DNA of 64,000 nt, taken from assembly GCF_000429665.1 (NCBI RefSeq), contig NZ_AUCH01000008.1, positions 124,001 through 188,000 of the forward strand, in the 5' to 3' direction. This document shows, in pieces, positions 6,726-14,979 of this stretch. The notes beneath the pieces were generated by a model, which had not been told where the DNA came from, made no database searches, and was given only the letters and a program-made list of their open reading frames with translations. Both the position numbers and the translations under genes were made by a program. This DNA comes from Azovibrio restrictus DSM 23866. Lineage in GTDB: Bacteria; Pseudomonadota; Gammaproteobacteria; Burkholderiales; Rhodocyclaceae. The stretch's first letter is position 1; each line of letters begins with the position of its first letter.

Positions 6726-8111
6726 ATGGGAGCAAGCGGCAGCAAGGCCAGGGAAGCACGGGTGGAGTTCTACCGCCAGAAAGGGAAAATCCACGCCAGG
6801 GCCGTCCAGGGGCCTTTCAACAGCCTGCGCTGGGCCCTGGTCTGGATCACCCAGGGCATCTTCTTCGGGGCCTGCTGGCTCCAGTGGGAGGGGCCCGAAG
6901 GCCTGCGTCAGGCGGTCCTGTTCGACATCGCCCACGAAAAGCTCTACCTGTTCGGCCTGGTGCTCTGGCCCCAGGACGCCCTGCTCCTGGCCCTGGTGCT
7001 GATCCTGGCGGCCACCGGCCTGTTCCTGGTCACCGCCCTGGGCGGCCGGCTGTTCTGCGGCTTTGCCTGCCCCCAGACCGTGTATACGGCCATCTTCACC
7101 TGGCTGGAGGCCCGGGTGGAAGGCGATCACTTGGCCCGCCGCAAGTTGGACCAGAGCCCCGCCAGTGCCCGGAAATGGCGGCTGAAATCCCTCAAGCACG
7201 GCCTGTGGCTGGGCTTTTCCCTGGTCACGGCGATTACCTTCGTGGGCTACTTCACCCCCATCCGGGAACTGCTGCCGGCCCTGGCGCAGTTCCAGGTCGG
7301 CCCCTGGGAAGCCTTCTGGCTGCTGTTCTACGCCGCCTTCACCTATGTCCAGGCGGGACTGGCCCGGGAGGCCGTCTGCCAGCACATGTGCCCCTATTCC
7401 CGCTTCCAGGGGGTGATGTTCGACCCGGCCACCCGCAACGTGGCCTATGACCGGCAACGGGGCGAGCCCCGCCAGGCGGGCCGTCAGGCTGGCGGTGACT
7501 GTGTCGATTGCGGCATCTGCGTCCAGGTCTGCCCGGTGGGCATAGACATCCGCGACGGGCTGCAATACCAGTGCATCAACTGCGGTCTGTGCATCGATGC
7601 CTGCAACCAGGTCATGGACAAGCTGGGCCTGCCCCCGGGTCTGATCCGCTTTGCCTCGGAGCAGGAACTGGCCGTTCCCGCCGCGCCCCGCCCGGCGCCC
7701 CTGCGGCCCCGGGTGGCGGTGTATGGCAGCCTGTTCCTGGTATTCGTCCTGCTCGGCGCCTGGACCCTGGCCGAACGCTCCCTGGTCCTGGTGGACGTGC
7801 TGCGGGACCGTCATGTCCTGATGCGGGAAACCGCCGACGGCCGCATCGAGAACGCCTACACCCTGAAGCTGATGAACCTGGACGACACGCCGCGCACCTA
7901 CCGGATTTCCGTGGCCGGTCTCCCTGGCCTGGAACTGGTGGGTGAACGGGATTTCGAAGTGGCCGCCGGAGGCATCCGGCCCGTGTCGGTAACCGTCGCC
8001 ACTGCTGCCGGCCAGCACCCTTCAGGAGCGCAACCCATCCTGTTCCAGGTCGCCGCCCTGAACGCCCCCGCCACCCGGGCAGAGGAAAAAAGCCGCTTCA
8101 TGCTGCCGTGA
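6726..8111 (+). CDS. ccoG: Cytochrome c oxidase accessory protein CcoG (RdxA/FixG)
   Basis: 461 residues from the ATG at 6726, which has AGGAG eight bases upstream; the frame could open at 6687, but without such a site. About five membrane helices surround a ferredoxin domain with two cysteine clusters (CVDCGICVQVCP and CINCGLCIDAC). Additional cysteines in FCGFACPQT and CQHMCPYSRFQG match the family. The C-terminal periplasmic domain (about 370-461) is Ig-like. CcoG reduces Cu(II) for CuB insertion during cbb3 oxidase assembly. The ccoNOP genes themselves are not in the window. Confidence 0.93.
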   Translation: MGASGSKAREARVEFYRQKGKIHARAVQGPFNSLRWALVWITQGIFFGACWLQWEGPEGLRQAVLFDIAHEKLYLFGLVLWPQDALLLALVLILAATGLFLVTALGGRLFCGFACPQTVYTAIFTWLEARVEGDHLARRKLDQSPASARKWRLKSLKHGLWLGFSLVTAITFVGYFTPIRELLPALAQFQVGPWEAFWLLFYAAFTYVQAGLAREAVCQHMCPYSRFQGVMFDPATRNVAYDRQRGEPRQAGRQAGGDCVDCGICVQVCPVGIDIRDGLQYQCINCGLCIDACNQVMDKLGLPPGLIRFASEQELAVPAAPRPAPLRPRVAVYGSLFLVFVLLGAWTLAERSLVLVDVLRDRHVLMRETADGRIENAYTLKLMNLDDTPRTYRISVAGLPGLELVGERDFEVAAGGIRPVSVTVATAAGQHPSGAQPILFQVAALNAPATRAEEKSRFMLP

Positions 8112-8172
8112 GGGGCGGGGGCCTGGGGGCTGCTGGTGGGTAAGAAGCGGACTCTGGCTAAAGAGTACCTGC

Positions 8173-9120
8173 TCAGACTGAGTCACCCTCGAAGTAATCC
8201 GAGTCGACCCGCTTGATTTCGAAGCGACTGACTGGAGATACCCCGACGTTATGGTCGACCATCAGGGCTGCCAGCTGTTCGCCCCCGATGAGGATGATCT
8301 TCGAAGGAATGATCCCCGCGTACTCCTGTGCTTCTCGGGAGAAGCCGGAAGTTGTGATGAAGACCCCCTTGTTTGCACGCTGGCCTTGAAGGGCTCCGGC
8401 GAATTTCTGGATTTCCGGGCGGCCGACGGTTCCCTCCCAACGTTTGGCCTGTACGTAGATCACGTCGAGGCCGAGCTTGTCTTCCTTGATGATCCCGTCA
8501 ATGCCGCCATCGCCGCTTCTGCCTACCGCCTTTCCTGCGTCCCGGCGCGAGCCTCCATAGCCCATGGCGACCAGCAGATCGATGACCAGGCGCTCGAAGA
8601 AGGCAGGCGTGGCGGCCTTTACCTGCTCCAGTACTTCTGCTTCCAGATTGCTGCGCAGCCGCTGATAGGCTTGCGAGAACAGCTCCTCTGGTGTGGCCTC
8701 GGGTACTGTCGATGCAGGAGAGAGAGGGGCCAAAGTCGTGGGGAGATCGGGCTGCAACCCGCCTTTCTCCTCACTCCGCCGCGACCTGAATGCGCGAAAT
8801 TCCTCATAATTTTCAAGCGTGGAGGCGTCGATCAGGTCCGGATTGGTTCCGAGAAGCTCCGTTCCCCGCAGCGTGATCCGGAAATAGCCGCGTCGGGTTG
8901 TATCGATCAATCCTGCCTGTTTGAGATAGGTTTTGGCCCACCCGACCCGGTTGTCGAACATGGGTGCCGTACCGCTGGGAAGCATCGTGGCGCGCTCTTG
9001 ATCGGACAACTGGAACTCGGCCGCCAGCTGCTCGACCGCATCGCGGAAACGATGCTCGCTGCCGTCAGCAGCCAGGCGCAAGAGCGGCAGCATCAGGGTC
9101 TGATAGTCGGGAATGGACAT
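8173..9120 (-). CDS. Mrr-family restriction endonuclease
   Basis: 315 residues. Residues 1-95 form the Mrr N-terminal winged-helix domain (LMLPLLRLAADG, then RGYFRITLRGTELL). A variable linker follows, then the restriction-endonuclease-fold domain with GDGGIDGII and VQAKRW: predicted catalytic Asp208, Gln224 and Lys226 (D...QxK form). Mrr enzymes are type IV nucleases that cut modified DNA. No methyltransferase or specificity subunit is adjacent, which fits a stand-alone modification-dependent enzyme. It lies between ccoG and tRNA-Gly, a plausible acquisition site, but no att repeats were found. Confidence 0.88.
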   Translation of the reverse strand: MSIPDYQTLMLPLLRLAADGSEHRFRDAVEQLAAEFQLSDQERATMLPSGTAPMFDNRVGWAKTYLKQAGLIDTTRRGYFRITLRGTELLGTNPDLIDASTLENYEEFRAFRSRRSEEKGGLQPDLPTTLAPLSPASTVPEATPEELFSQAYQRLRSNLEAEVLEQVKAATPAFFERLVIDLLVAMGYGGSRRDAGKAVGRSGDGGIDGIIKEDKLGLDVIYVQAKRWEGTVGRPEIQKFAGALQGQRANKGVFITTSGFSREAQEYAGIIPSKIILIGGEQLAALMVDHNVGVSPVSRFEIKRVDSDYFEGDSV

Positions 9121-9301
9121 GATGAAGTGGAGATGGACGTGTGTTTATGAATTCAACATTGATGGTGCACTGGGGATGGTAGCCGAATTTCCATGCTTAA
9201 CCGTGGGGGAGGGAGTCGTGATCTGAAATAGGGTCCGCCCAGGAGAGCGCTGGGCGGGCAGCAGAAGGCTGGATCGTAACCTGCTCTTTCGAGCAGAAAG
9301 C
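9121..9301. other. Intergenic region upstream of the Mrr gene
   Basis: About 180 bases between the Mrr start and the tRNA-Gly terminator. It should contain the Mrr promoter on the minus strand, but no convincing -35/-10 pair was identified. No other gene is seen. Confidence 0.4.
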
Positions 9302-9335
9302 AAAAAAGCCAACCGGCTTCGGTTGGCTTTTTATT
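9302..9335 (-). terminator. Intrinsic terminator of tRNA-Gly
   Basis: A GCCAACC / GGTTGGC stem, extended by flanking A-T pairs, with T runs on both strands. It lies 32 bases beyond the 3' end of tRNA-Gly on the minus strand. Confidence 0.85.
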
Positions 9336-9366
9336 TTACAGATCAACGACCTGAGAGAATTCGATG

Positions 9367-9440
9367 TGGAGCGGGCGATGGGAATCGAACCCACGGCTCT
9401 AGCTTGGGAAGCTAGGGTATTACCATTATACGACGCCCGC
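9367..9440 (-). tRNA. tRNA-Gly (CCC anticodon)
   Basis: A 74-nt cloverleaf on the minus strand: acceptor GCGGGCG/CGCCCGC, anticodon arm CTAGC-TTCCCAA-GCTAG (anticodon CCC), T arm GTTCGATTC, encoded CCA at 9369-9367. Confidence 0.95.
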
Positions 9441-9481
9441 TCTGGGCCAATGGCGGAGGCATCGGCGTGAAGCGAAGGCGG

Positions 9482-9510
9482 ATTGTATGCTGCCTTGGCT
9501 CCGGGTTCAA
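9482..9510 (-). promoter_or_regulatory. Sigma70 promoter of tRNA-Gly
   Basis: On the minus strand TTGAAC (9510-9505) and TACAAT (9487-9482) are separated by 17 bases, about 40 bases before the tRNA. Confidence 0.65.
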
Positions 9511-9528
9511 TGGTCAGGCAGGCAATTT

Positions 9529-10050
9529 TTAGGCCTGCAATTGCCGGTAGCGGCCACCGTGGAAGAGCAGGGGAGGGATGCCGGGATTGGCTTCGAAGCG
9601 TTCCACGTGGCCCACGAAGATCAGGTGGTCGCCGCCGGGGTAGTGGAATTCGTTGCGGATCTGAAAGCTGGCGTGGCAGCCGGGCAGGAGGGGGGCGCCG
9701 CCCAGGCCGGGGGTCCAGGGAATGCTGGAGAACTTGTCTTCCTGGCGGGTGGCGAAGTGGTTGGAGAGGGCTTCCTGCTCCAGGGCAAGGATGTTCACCG
9801 CGTAGTGGCTGGCGCGCTGGAAGCCTTCCAGGTTGGGAGAGCTGGTGGCCAGGCTCCACAGCACCAGGGGCGGCTCCAGGGAGACGGAGCTGAAGGAATT
9901 GATGGTCAGCCCCATCAGGGCGCCGTCGGGCCCCTGGGCGGTGACCACCGCAACTCCGGTGGCAAAGCAGCCCAGGGCATTGCGGAAGGCGCGGCTGTCG
10001 AAACCGGCGGGGGTGACGGGCTGATCCGGAGGCAGTACGGTGGCGGTCAT
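9529..10050 (-). CDS. Flavin reductase-like FMN-binding split-barrel protein
   Basis: 173 residues from the ATG at 10050 (MTATVLPPDQP), preferred over the frame opening at 10122, which would overlap mutY. The sequence FRNALGCFATGVAVVT, then GLTINSFSSVSLEPPLVLWSL and the late HGGRYRQL are typical of the HpaC/DIM6 flavin reductase family. The family supplies reduced FMN/FAD from NAD(P)H to monooxygenases; the partner cannot be told from context. It is divergently transcribed from mutY with 58 bases between starts, so both promoters must lie in that short gap. Confidence 0.85.
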   Translation of the reverse strand: MTATVLPPDQPVTPAGFDSRAFRNALGCFATGVAVVTAQGPDGALMGLTINSFSSVSLEPPLVLWSLATSSPNLEGFQRASHYAVNILALEQEALSNHFATRQEDKFSSIPWTPGLGGAPLLPGCHASFQIRNEFHYPGGDHLIFVGHVERFEANPGIPPLLFHGGRYRQLQA

Positions 10051-10108
10051 GGCGGGGGGGCGAAAAAAAGCGCGTATTATCCGCCCCTTAGCGAAATGTT
10101 GTCGACCT

Positions 10109-11146
10109 ATGGATGCAATCACCGGGGCCTCTGCCCCGTCCTTTTCCGCCCGGGTGGTGGCCTGGCAGCGCCAGGCCGGGCGCCATGACCTGCCCTGGCA
10201 GGGCGGGCGGGACCCTTATCCCATCTGGCTTTCCGAGATCATGCTGCAGCAGACCCAGGTGAGCACGGTGCTGGGCTACTTCCAGCGCTTCCTGGAGCGT
10301 TTTCCCCATGTGGCGAGCCTGGCCGCCGCGCCCCAGGAAGAGGTTCTGGCCCTCTGGGCCGGTCTGGGCTACTACGCCCGGGCCCGCAACCTGCATGCCT
10401 GCGCCATCCGGGTGGTGCAGGAGCATGGGGGGCGCTTTCCGGACACGGCGGCGGGCCTGGCGGCCTTGCCGGGCATAGGCCGGTCCACGGCCGCGGCCAT
10501 TGCCGCCTTTGCCTACGGGGAGCGGGCAGCGATCCTGGACGGGAACGTGAAGCGGGTCCTGTGCCGGCATTTTGCCGTGGAGGGGGTTCCTGTGGGGGCG
10601 GTGGAAAAAAGTCTCTGGAGCCTGGCCGAGACCCTGCTCCCGGCTTCTCCCGAGATGGGCGCCTATACCCAGGGGCTGATGGATCTGGGCGCCACCTTGT
10701 GCTTGCGCCGCAATCCCCGCTGCGGGCCCTGTCCCCTGGCGGCCACCTGCCTGGCCCGGGCCCAGGGCCGGCAGGACAGCCTGCCCACCCCCAAGGCGGC
10801 CCGGGCCCAGCCCCGGCGCCAGGCGGTGTTCCTGCTGCTTACCGATGGCCGGGAAATCCTGCTGCAGCGGCGGCCTTCCGCCGGCATCTGGGGCGGTCTG
10901 CTGGCCCTGCCCGAGGGGCTGGACCTGCTGCCCCGGCTGGGGCTGGCGGACCGGGAGCTGCTGCCCCTGGCGCCCCGGGAGCATGTGTTCACCCACTTTC
11001 GCCTGGAAATCCAGCCCCTGCTTTGCCGGGTGGAACATCTGCCGGCCTTTGCCGGGGAGCCGGGGCTGGTGCGCCTCCCCCTGGAGGAGGCCCGCCAGGC
11101 CGGGGTGCCGGCGCCGGTGGCGCGCTTGCTCGACGAGCTGGCCTGA
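10109..11146 (+). CDS. mutY: Adenine DNA glycosylase MutY
   Basis: 345 residues from the ATG at 10109. Catalytic Glu43 lies in WLSEIMLQQTQV, the helix-hairpin-helix is LPGIGRSTAAA at about 120-130, and catalytic Asp144 lies in AILDGNVKRV. The [4Fe-4S] cysteines 198, 205, 208 and 214 show the expected C-x6-C-x2-C-x5-C spacing. The C-terminal part (about 235-345) is the NUDIX-like domain that recognises 8-oxoG. The enzyme removes adenine mispaired with 8-oxoguanine. It ends 30 bases from the convergent UbiX-like gene. Confidence 0.95.
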   Translation: MDAITGASAPSFSARVVAWQRQAGRHDLPWQGGRDPYPIWLSEIMLQQTQVSTVLGYFQRFLERFPHVASLAAAPQEEVLALWAGLGYYARARNLHACAIRVVQEHGGRFPDTAAGLAALPGIGRSTAAAIAAFAYGERAAILDGNVKRVLCRHFAVEGVPVGAVEKSLWSLAETLLPASPEMGAYTQGLMDLGATLCLRRNPRCGPCPLAATCLARAQGRQDSLPTPKAARAQPRRQAVFLLLTDGREILLQRRPSAGIWGGLLALPEGLDLLPRLGLADRELLPLAPREHVFTHFRLEIQPLLCRVEHLPAFAGEPGLVRLPLEEARQAGVPAPVARLLDELA

Positions 11147-11176
11147 ATGGCCTGAAGCCGGCAGGCCTCCGGCCGT

Positions 11177-11806
11177 TCAGTTCTCGGTTGCCGCGGCTTC
11201 GCCCCAGCGGGCCATCAGGGTGTGGGGCACCCGCAGTTGGTCGAGGATGCGGGCCACGACGAAATCCACCAGGTCCTCCACCCGCCGGGGGTGGTGGTAA
11301 AAGCCGGGGCTGGGCGGCAGGATCACGGCGCCGGCCCGGTTGAGGCGCAGCATGTTTTCCAGGTGGATGGCGGAGAAGGGGGTTTCCCGGGGGACCAGGA
11401 CCAGCTTCCGGCCTTCCTTGAGGACCACGTCGGCGGCCCGCTCGATCAGCTTGTCCGCCAGGCCCTGGGCGATGGCGGCCAGGCTGCCCATGGAGCAGGG
11501 GCAGATCACCATGGCGTCGGGGGGGTTGGAGCCCGAGGCCACCGGGGCGAACCATTCCTCCCGGCCATAGACTTCGAGGCAGCCGGGCAGGTCCGGGTAG
11601 CGGGCCAGCAGCATGGCCCGGGCCTCGGCGGGGCGGGCCGGCAGCTCCAGTTCCAGTTCCTGGCGGGCCACGATCTGGGCGGCCTGGGAATAGAGCAACT
11701 GCACCCGCAGGCCGGCGCCCAGCAGGCATTCCAGCAGGCGCAGGCCGTAGGGCAGGCCTGAGGCTCCGGTAAAGGCGAGACAGACGGTTTCAGGGACGGG
11801 ATTCAT
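11177..11806 (-). CDS. ubiX: UbiX-like flavin prenyltransferase
   Basis: 209 residues from the ATG at 11806. The N-terminal TGASGLPYGLRLLE is the flavin-binding GASG motif; VICPCSMGSLAAIAQGLADKL and LVLVPRETPFSAIHLENML are highly conserved in UbiX/Pad1. UbiX attaches a dimethylallyl unit to FMN, giving the prenylated cofactor of UbiD decarboxylases. It is the last gene of an overlapping operon (17-base overlap with the Gx transporter gene). No ubiD is nearby. Confidence 0.88.
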   Translation of the reverse strand: MNPVPETVCLAFTGASGLPYGLRLLECLLGAGLRVQLLYSQAAQIVARQELELELPARPAEARAMLLARYPDLPGCLEVYGREEWFAPVASGSNPPDAMVICPCSMGSLAAIAQGLADKLIERAADVVLKEGRKLVLVPRETPFSAIHLENMLRLNRAGAVILPPSPGFYHHPRRVEDLVDFVVARILDQLRVPHTLMARWGEAAATEN

Positions 11807-12332
11807 GGGGGGCTTCCTCGGGAAATTCCTGCAGCAGGCGGCAGACCACCAGGCCGTTGATGATGCCGAACACCAGGGCGGCCAGGGCAAAGACCGGGAC
11901 CAGGCGGAACAGGCCGTCGTGGGGGATCAGCCAGACCCGGGCCAGGGCCAGTTGTCCGGCGATGTGGGCGAAGCTGGCCAGGAGGCTCCAGCTCACCGGC
12001 CCGAACAGTCGTCCGGGTAGCCAGCGGGCCAGGGCCAGCACGGCCAGGCTGGTGATGGCGCCGGTCAGGCTGAGAAAGAAGCCGGGGGCCAGGAACTGGC
12101 CCAGGAGCAGGCTGCCGGCCACGACCCGGAGGCCGCTCACCCAGGCGGCGGCGCTCCAGCCGTAACGGGCCAGCACCATCAGGGTGACGATGTTGGCCAG
12201 GCCGGGCTTGACCCCGGGCAGGGGCATGGGAATGGCGGCGTCTACCAGGGAGAGGCCCACCGCGGCGGCGGCCAGGCGGGCGATGCGCACGTCGTCGGCG
12301 CCGACCTTGAGTTCAGTAACTGAGGGAGTCAT
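11790..12332 (-). CDS. Gx transporter family membrane protein (EetB-like)
   Basis: 180 residues with about five hydrophobic helices and the family's characteristic early motif VDAAIPMPLPGVKPGLANI. Such proteins are often annotated as heptaprenyl diphosphate synthase component I or Gx transporter and resemble small ECF-type S components. In Gram-positive flavin-based extracellular electron transfer loci, EetB belongs to this family and lies next to EetA (NusG domain II). Here too the neighbour is a NusG domain II gene, overlapping by 20 bases. The molecular function is unknown. Confidence 0.8.
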   Translation of the reverse strand: MTPSVTELKVGADDVRIARLAAAAVGLSLVDAAIPMPLPGVKPGLANIVTLMVLARYGWSAAAWVSGLRVVAGSLLLGQFLAPGFFLSLTGAITSLAVLALARWLPGRLFGPVSWSLLASFAHIAGQLALARVWLIPHDGLFRLVPVFALAALVFGIINGLVVCRLLQEFPEEAPHESRP

Positions 12333-12687
12333 AGGGGGATTGGCTGCCGGTAATGGCGAGGCTGACCCGGTTGGGGGCGCAGATGGCGATTTCCCCGGCC
12401 TGGGAGAGCCAGCCCTGGCGGACGCAGTACTGACGCAGGCCCGGGTCGGCGGCCACCCGGGCGCGCCCTTTTTCCACCTGGATGCGGGTCGGGCCCAGGG
12501 GGCCCGGGACGACGATCTCCCGGGGTTTGTCCAGGGCCACTTCCATGAAGACCTGGCCTTCCAGGCGCACCACCGCCTTGTCCCCCTGGCCGCCCTGCCA
12601 GAGCAGGGGAAAGCTGGCGGCTACTCCCAGGGCAGCGCCCAGGGCCAGCAGCCAGTCCCCCGGGCGCAGCAGGCGCAGCCAGGTCAT
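12313..12687 (-). CDS. NusG domain II protein, membrane anchored (EetA-like)
   Basis: 124 residues from the ATG at 12687; a GTG at 12705, overlapping the end of rapZ, is possible. An N-terminal signal anchor (WLLALGAALGVAASFPLLW) is followed by a NusG domain II beta fold ending RQYCVRQGWLSQAGEIAICAPNRVSLAITG. The pair of conserved cysteines in YCVRQGW...ICAPN is typical of this extracytoplasmic family. It overlaps the Gx transporter gene and follows rapZ directly, so it is translated from the same mRNA. By analogy with EetA a role in flavin or redox trafficking at the membrane is possible but unproven. Confidence 0.75.
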   Translation of the reverse strand: MTWLRLLRPGDWLLALGAALGVAASFPLLWQGGQGDKAVVRLEGQVFMEVALDKPREIVVPGPLGPTRIQVEKGRARVAADPGLRQYCVRQGWLSQAGEIAICAPNRVSLAITGSQSPYDSLSY

Positions 12688-12697
12688 GGGCCGGGGC

Positions 12698-13552
12698 TCA
12701 GCCACCCTGGCCGGCCAGGGTCCGGTGCCGGACCAGGACCCGGGGGGCCTGGCCGTTGAACTGGCGGCCCAGCCATTCGGCCAGATACACCGAGCGGTGC
12801 TGGCCGCCGGTACAGCCGATGGCCACGGTCAGGTAGGCCCGGTTGTCCTTCTGGTAGGCGGGCAGCCAGGTGGCCACGAAGCGGCGGATGTCCTCGCGCA
12901 TCTGCAGCACCTGGGGCTCGGCTTCGAGGAACTGCACCACCGGCTCGTCCTTGCCGGTCAGGGGGCGCAGTTCCGGGTCGTAGTAGGGGTTGGGCAGACA
13001 GCGCACGTCGAACACTAGGTCCCCGTCCTGGGGCAGACCGTGCTTGAAGCCGAAGGACTGGAACAGCAGGGTGAGTCCCTCGTTGATGGGGGCCTCGGTG
13101 GCCTGGAGCACCCATTCCCGCAGGGCGGCGGGTTTCAGGTAGGAGGTGTCGAGGCGGTGGCCCAGATCGGTGATGGGCTGCAGCAGGCGCCGCTCCTCAC
13201 CTATGGCCTCCATCAGGGTGCGGGTCTCGGAGCCCAGGGGGTGGCGTCGGCGGGTTTCGGAGAAACGCTTGATCAACACCTCGTCCTGGGCGTCCAGGAA
13301 CAGGAAGGTGAGCTTGTGCTCCCGCTCCTGGAGCCGCTGGATCCGTTCCGGCAGTTTGTCCATGCCGCCCCCGGAGCGGGCGTCGATGGCGATGGCCGCC
13401 CGGGCGACGCCTTCGTCGTCGAGCAGGTTCACCAGCACCCCCAGCATCACCACCGGCATGTTGTCCACGCAGTAATAGCCCCGGTCTTCCAGCACGCGCA
13501 GGGCCACGGATTTGCCGGAGCCGGAGAGGCCGCTGATGAGGACGAGTTCCAT
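12698..13552 (-). CDS. rapZ: RNase adapter protein RapZ (P-loop)
   Basis: 284 residues from the ATG at 13552 (MELVLISGLSGSGKS); the frame runs further upstream but without homology. The Walker A motif is GLSGSGKS at residues 8-15. The C-terminal domain has VAIGCTGGQHRSVYLAEWL, diagnostic of RapZ/YvcJ. In enterobacteria RapZ guides RNase E to GlmZ and controls GlmS; whether this pathway exists here is unknown. The usual betaproteobacterial neighbours hprK/ptsN are absent. Instead EetAB-like and UbiX-like genes follow in an overlapping operon. Confidence 0.93.
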   Translation of the reverse strand: MELVLISGLSGSGKSVALRVLEDRGYYCVDNMPVVMLGVLVNLLDDEGVARAAIAIDARSGGGMDKLPERIQRLQEREHKLTFLFLDAQDEVLIKRFSETRRRHPLGSETRTLMEAIGEERRLLQPITDLGHRLDTSYLKPAALREWVLQATEAPINEGLTLLFQSFGFKHGLPQDGDLVFDVRCLPNPYYDPELRPLTGKDEPVVQFLEAEPQVLQMREDIRRFVATWLPAYQKDNRAYLTVAIGCTGGQHRSVYLAEWLGRQFNGQAPRVLVRHRTLAGQGG

Positions 13553-13655
13553 GGGGAGTGAATGCCGTAGTCGGGAAGGTGCACCATAGCGAAGCACCGC
13601 TTCCCGGGCAAGGCGAGGCATAATGAAGGGCCTGTTTTGCTGCTGCCGGATACCC

Positions 13656-14816
13656 ATGAAACTGCTCGACATTCCCTTCCTCGCTGAACTGGCCGCCCTG
13701 CGTCGGGACATCCACGCCCATCCGGAACTGGCTTTCCATGAGCAGCGGACCGCCGACATCGTGGCCCGGGAACTGGAGCGCTATGGCCTGGAAGTGCATC
13801 GGGGCCTGGCCCGGACCGGGGTGGTGGGCCTGCTCAGGGCCGGCTCCGGCCGGCGCATGATCGGTCTGCGGGCCGACATGGACGCCCTGCCGCTCAACGA
13901 ACTGAACGAATTTCCCCATCACTCCAAGCACCCGGGCCGCATGCATGCCTGCGGCCACGACGGCCATACCGCCCTGCTCCTGGGGGCGGCCCGCTATCTG
14001 GCCGAGCACCCGGATTTCGACGGTACGGTGGCCTTCATCTTCCAGCCCGCCGAGGAAGCCGAGGGGGGCGCGGCGGTGATGATCGAGGACGGCCTGTTCG
14101 AGAAATTCCCGGTGGAATCCGTCTATGGCCTGCACAACTGGCCCGGGATTCCCGTGGGCGAGATGGCCATCATGCCAGGGCCGGTGATGGCCGGCACCTG
14201 CGGCTTCGAGGTCACGGTGCGCGGCCACGGCTGCCATGCGGCCATGCCGCACCAGGGGGTGGATACCATCGTCGCCGCCAGCCATCTGGTCCAGGCCCTG
14301 CAGACGGTGACGGCCCGCAACCTGCATCCCTGCGAGTCGGCAGTGGTCAGCGTCACCCAGTTCCACTCCGGTTCCGCCTGGAACATCATTCCCGAAGAGG
14401 CGGTGCTGCGTGGCACCATCCGCAGCTTCAAGCCGGAGGTCCAGGAGCTGGTGGAGCGCTCTATCGAGCGCCTCTGCAGCGGCGTGGCCTCCGCCTACGG
14501 GGCCCAGATCGGGGTGAGCTTCGAGCACCGCTACCCGCCCACGGTGAATACGGCCCCCGAAACCGAAGCCTGCCGCCGGGCGGCACGCGGCTTCCTGGGC
14601 GAGGACAAGGTCCAGATCGATGCCCTGCCTTCCATGGGGGCCGAGGACTTCGCCTACATGCTGCGGGAAAAACCGGGCTGCTATGTCTGGCTGGGCAATG
14701 GTCCGGGAACCGGCGGCTGCACCCTGCACAATCCTCATTACGACTTCAACGACGACGCTCTGCCGGTGGGCATCACCTACTGGGTGCGGCTGGTAGAGCA
14801 GCTCCTGGGGCGCTGA
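13656..14816 (+). CDS. M20 family amidohydrolase (HipO-like)
   Basis: 386 residues from the ATG at 13656 (MKLLDIPFLAELAALRRDIHAHPEL); an upstream ATG at 13623 adds an unlikely cysteine-rich leader. Metal and catalytic motifs are GLRADMDALPL, MHACGHDGHTA, FQPAEEAEGGA and the late SMGAEDFAYML. These match the peptidase M20D group of N-acyl amino acid and hippurate hydrolases. The substrate is not defined by sequence. The gene is divergent from rapZ with about 100 bases between starts. Confidence 0.88.
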   Translation: MKLLDIPFLAELAALRRDIHAHPELAFHEQRTADIVARELERYGLEVHRGLARTGVVGLLRAGSGRRMIGLRADMDALPLNELNEFPHHSKHPGRMHACGHDGHTALLLGAARYLAEHPDFDGTVAFIFQPAEEAEGGAAVMIEDGLFEKFPVESVYGLHNWPGIPVGEMAIMPGPVMAGTCGFEVTVRGHGCHAAMPHQGVDTIVAASHLVQALQTVTARNLHPCESAVVSVTQFHSGSAWNIIPEEAVLRGTIRSFKPEVQELVERSIERLCSGVASAYGAQIGVSFEHRYPPTVNTAPETEACRRAARGFLGEDKVQIDALPSMGAEDFAYMLREKPGCYVWLGNGPGTGGCTLHNPHYDFNDDALPVGITYWVRLVEQLLGR

Positions 14817-14863
14817 TCCTCCGCGGTTCATGGCGACGTTTCATCACTGTTACATAAATATAT

Positions 14864-14893
14864 TTGTATAAAAAAGATTGTCGTAACTATAAT
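14864..14893 (+). promoter_or_regulatory. Strong sigma70 promoter of the KamA-like gene
   Basis: TTGTAT (14864-14869) and perfect TATAAT (14888-14893) with an 18-base spacer, in an AT-rich block that stands out from its surroundings. The start codon lies 86 bases downstream. Confidence 0.7.
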
Positions 14894-14979
14894 TCGGAGC
14901 CATTGAACCCGTGTCCGGCAGCGCCAGCCCATTGGCGCCCCAGTTGCACGCCGCCGGACCCCAAGAGAAGGAGAAAGCC

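Noticed and set aside
9302..9440. Island integration at tRNA-Gly, as for tRNA-Lys
   Set aside because: No second copy of the tRNA-Gly 3' end was found in the neighbourhood, and no integrase-like sequence is present.
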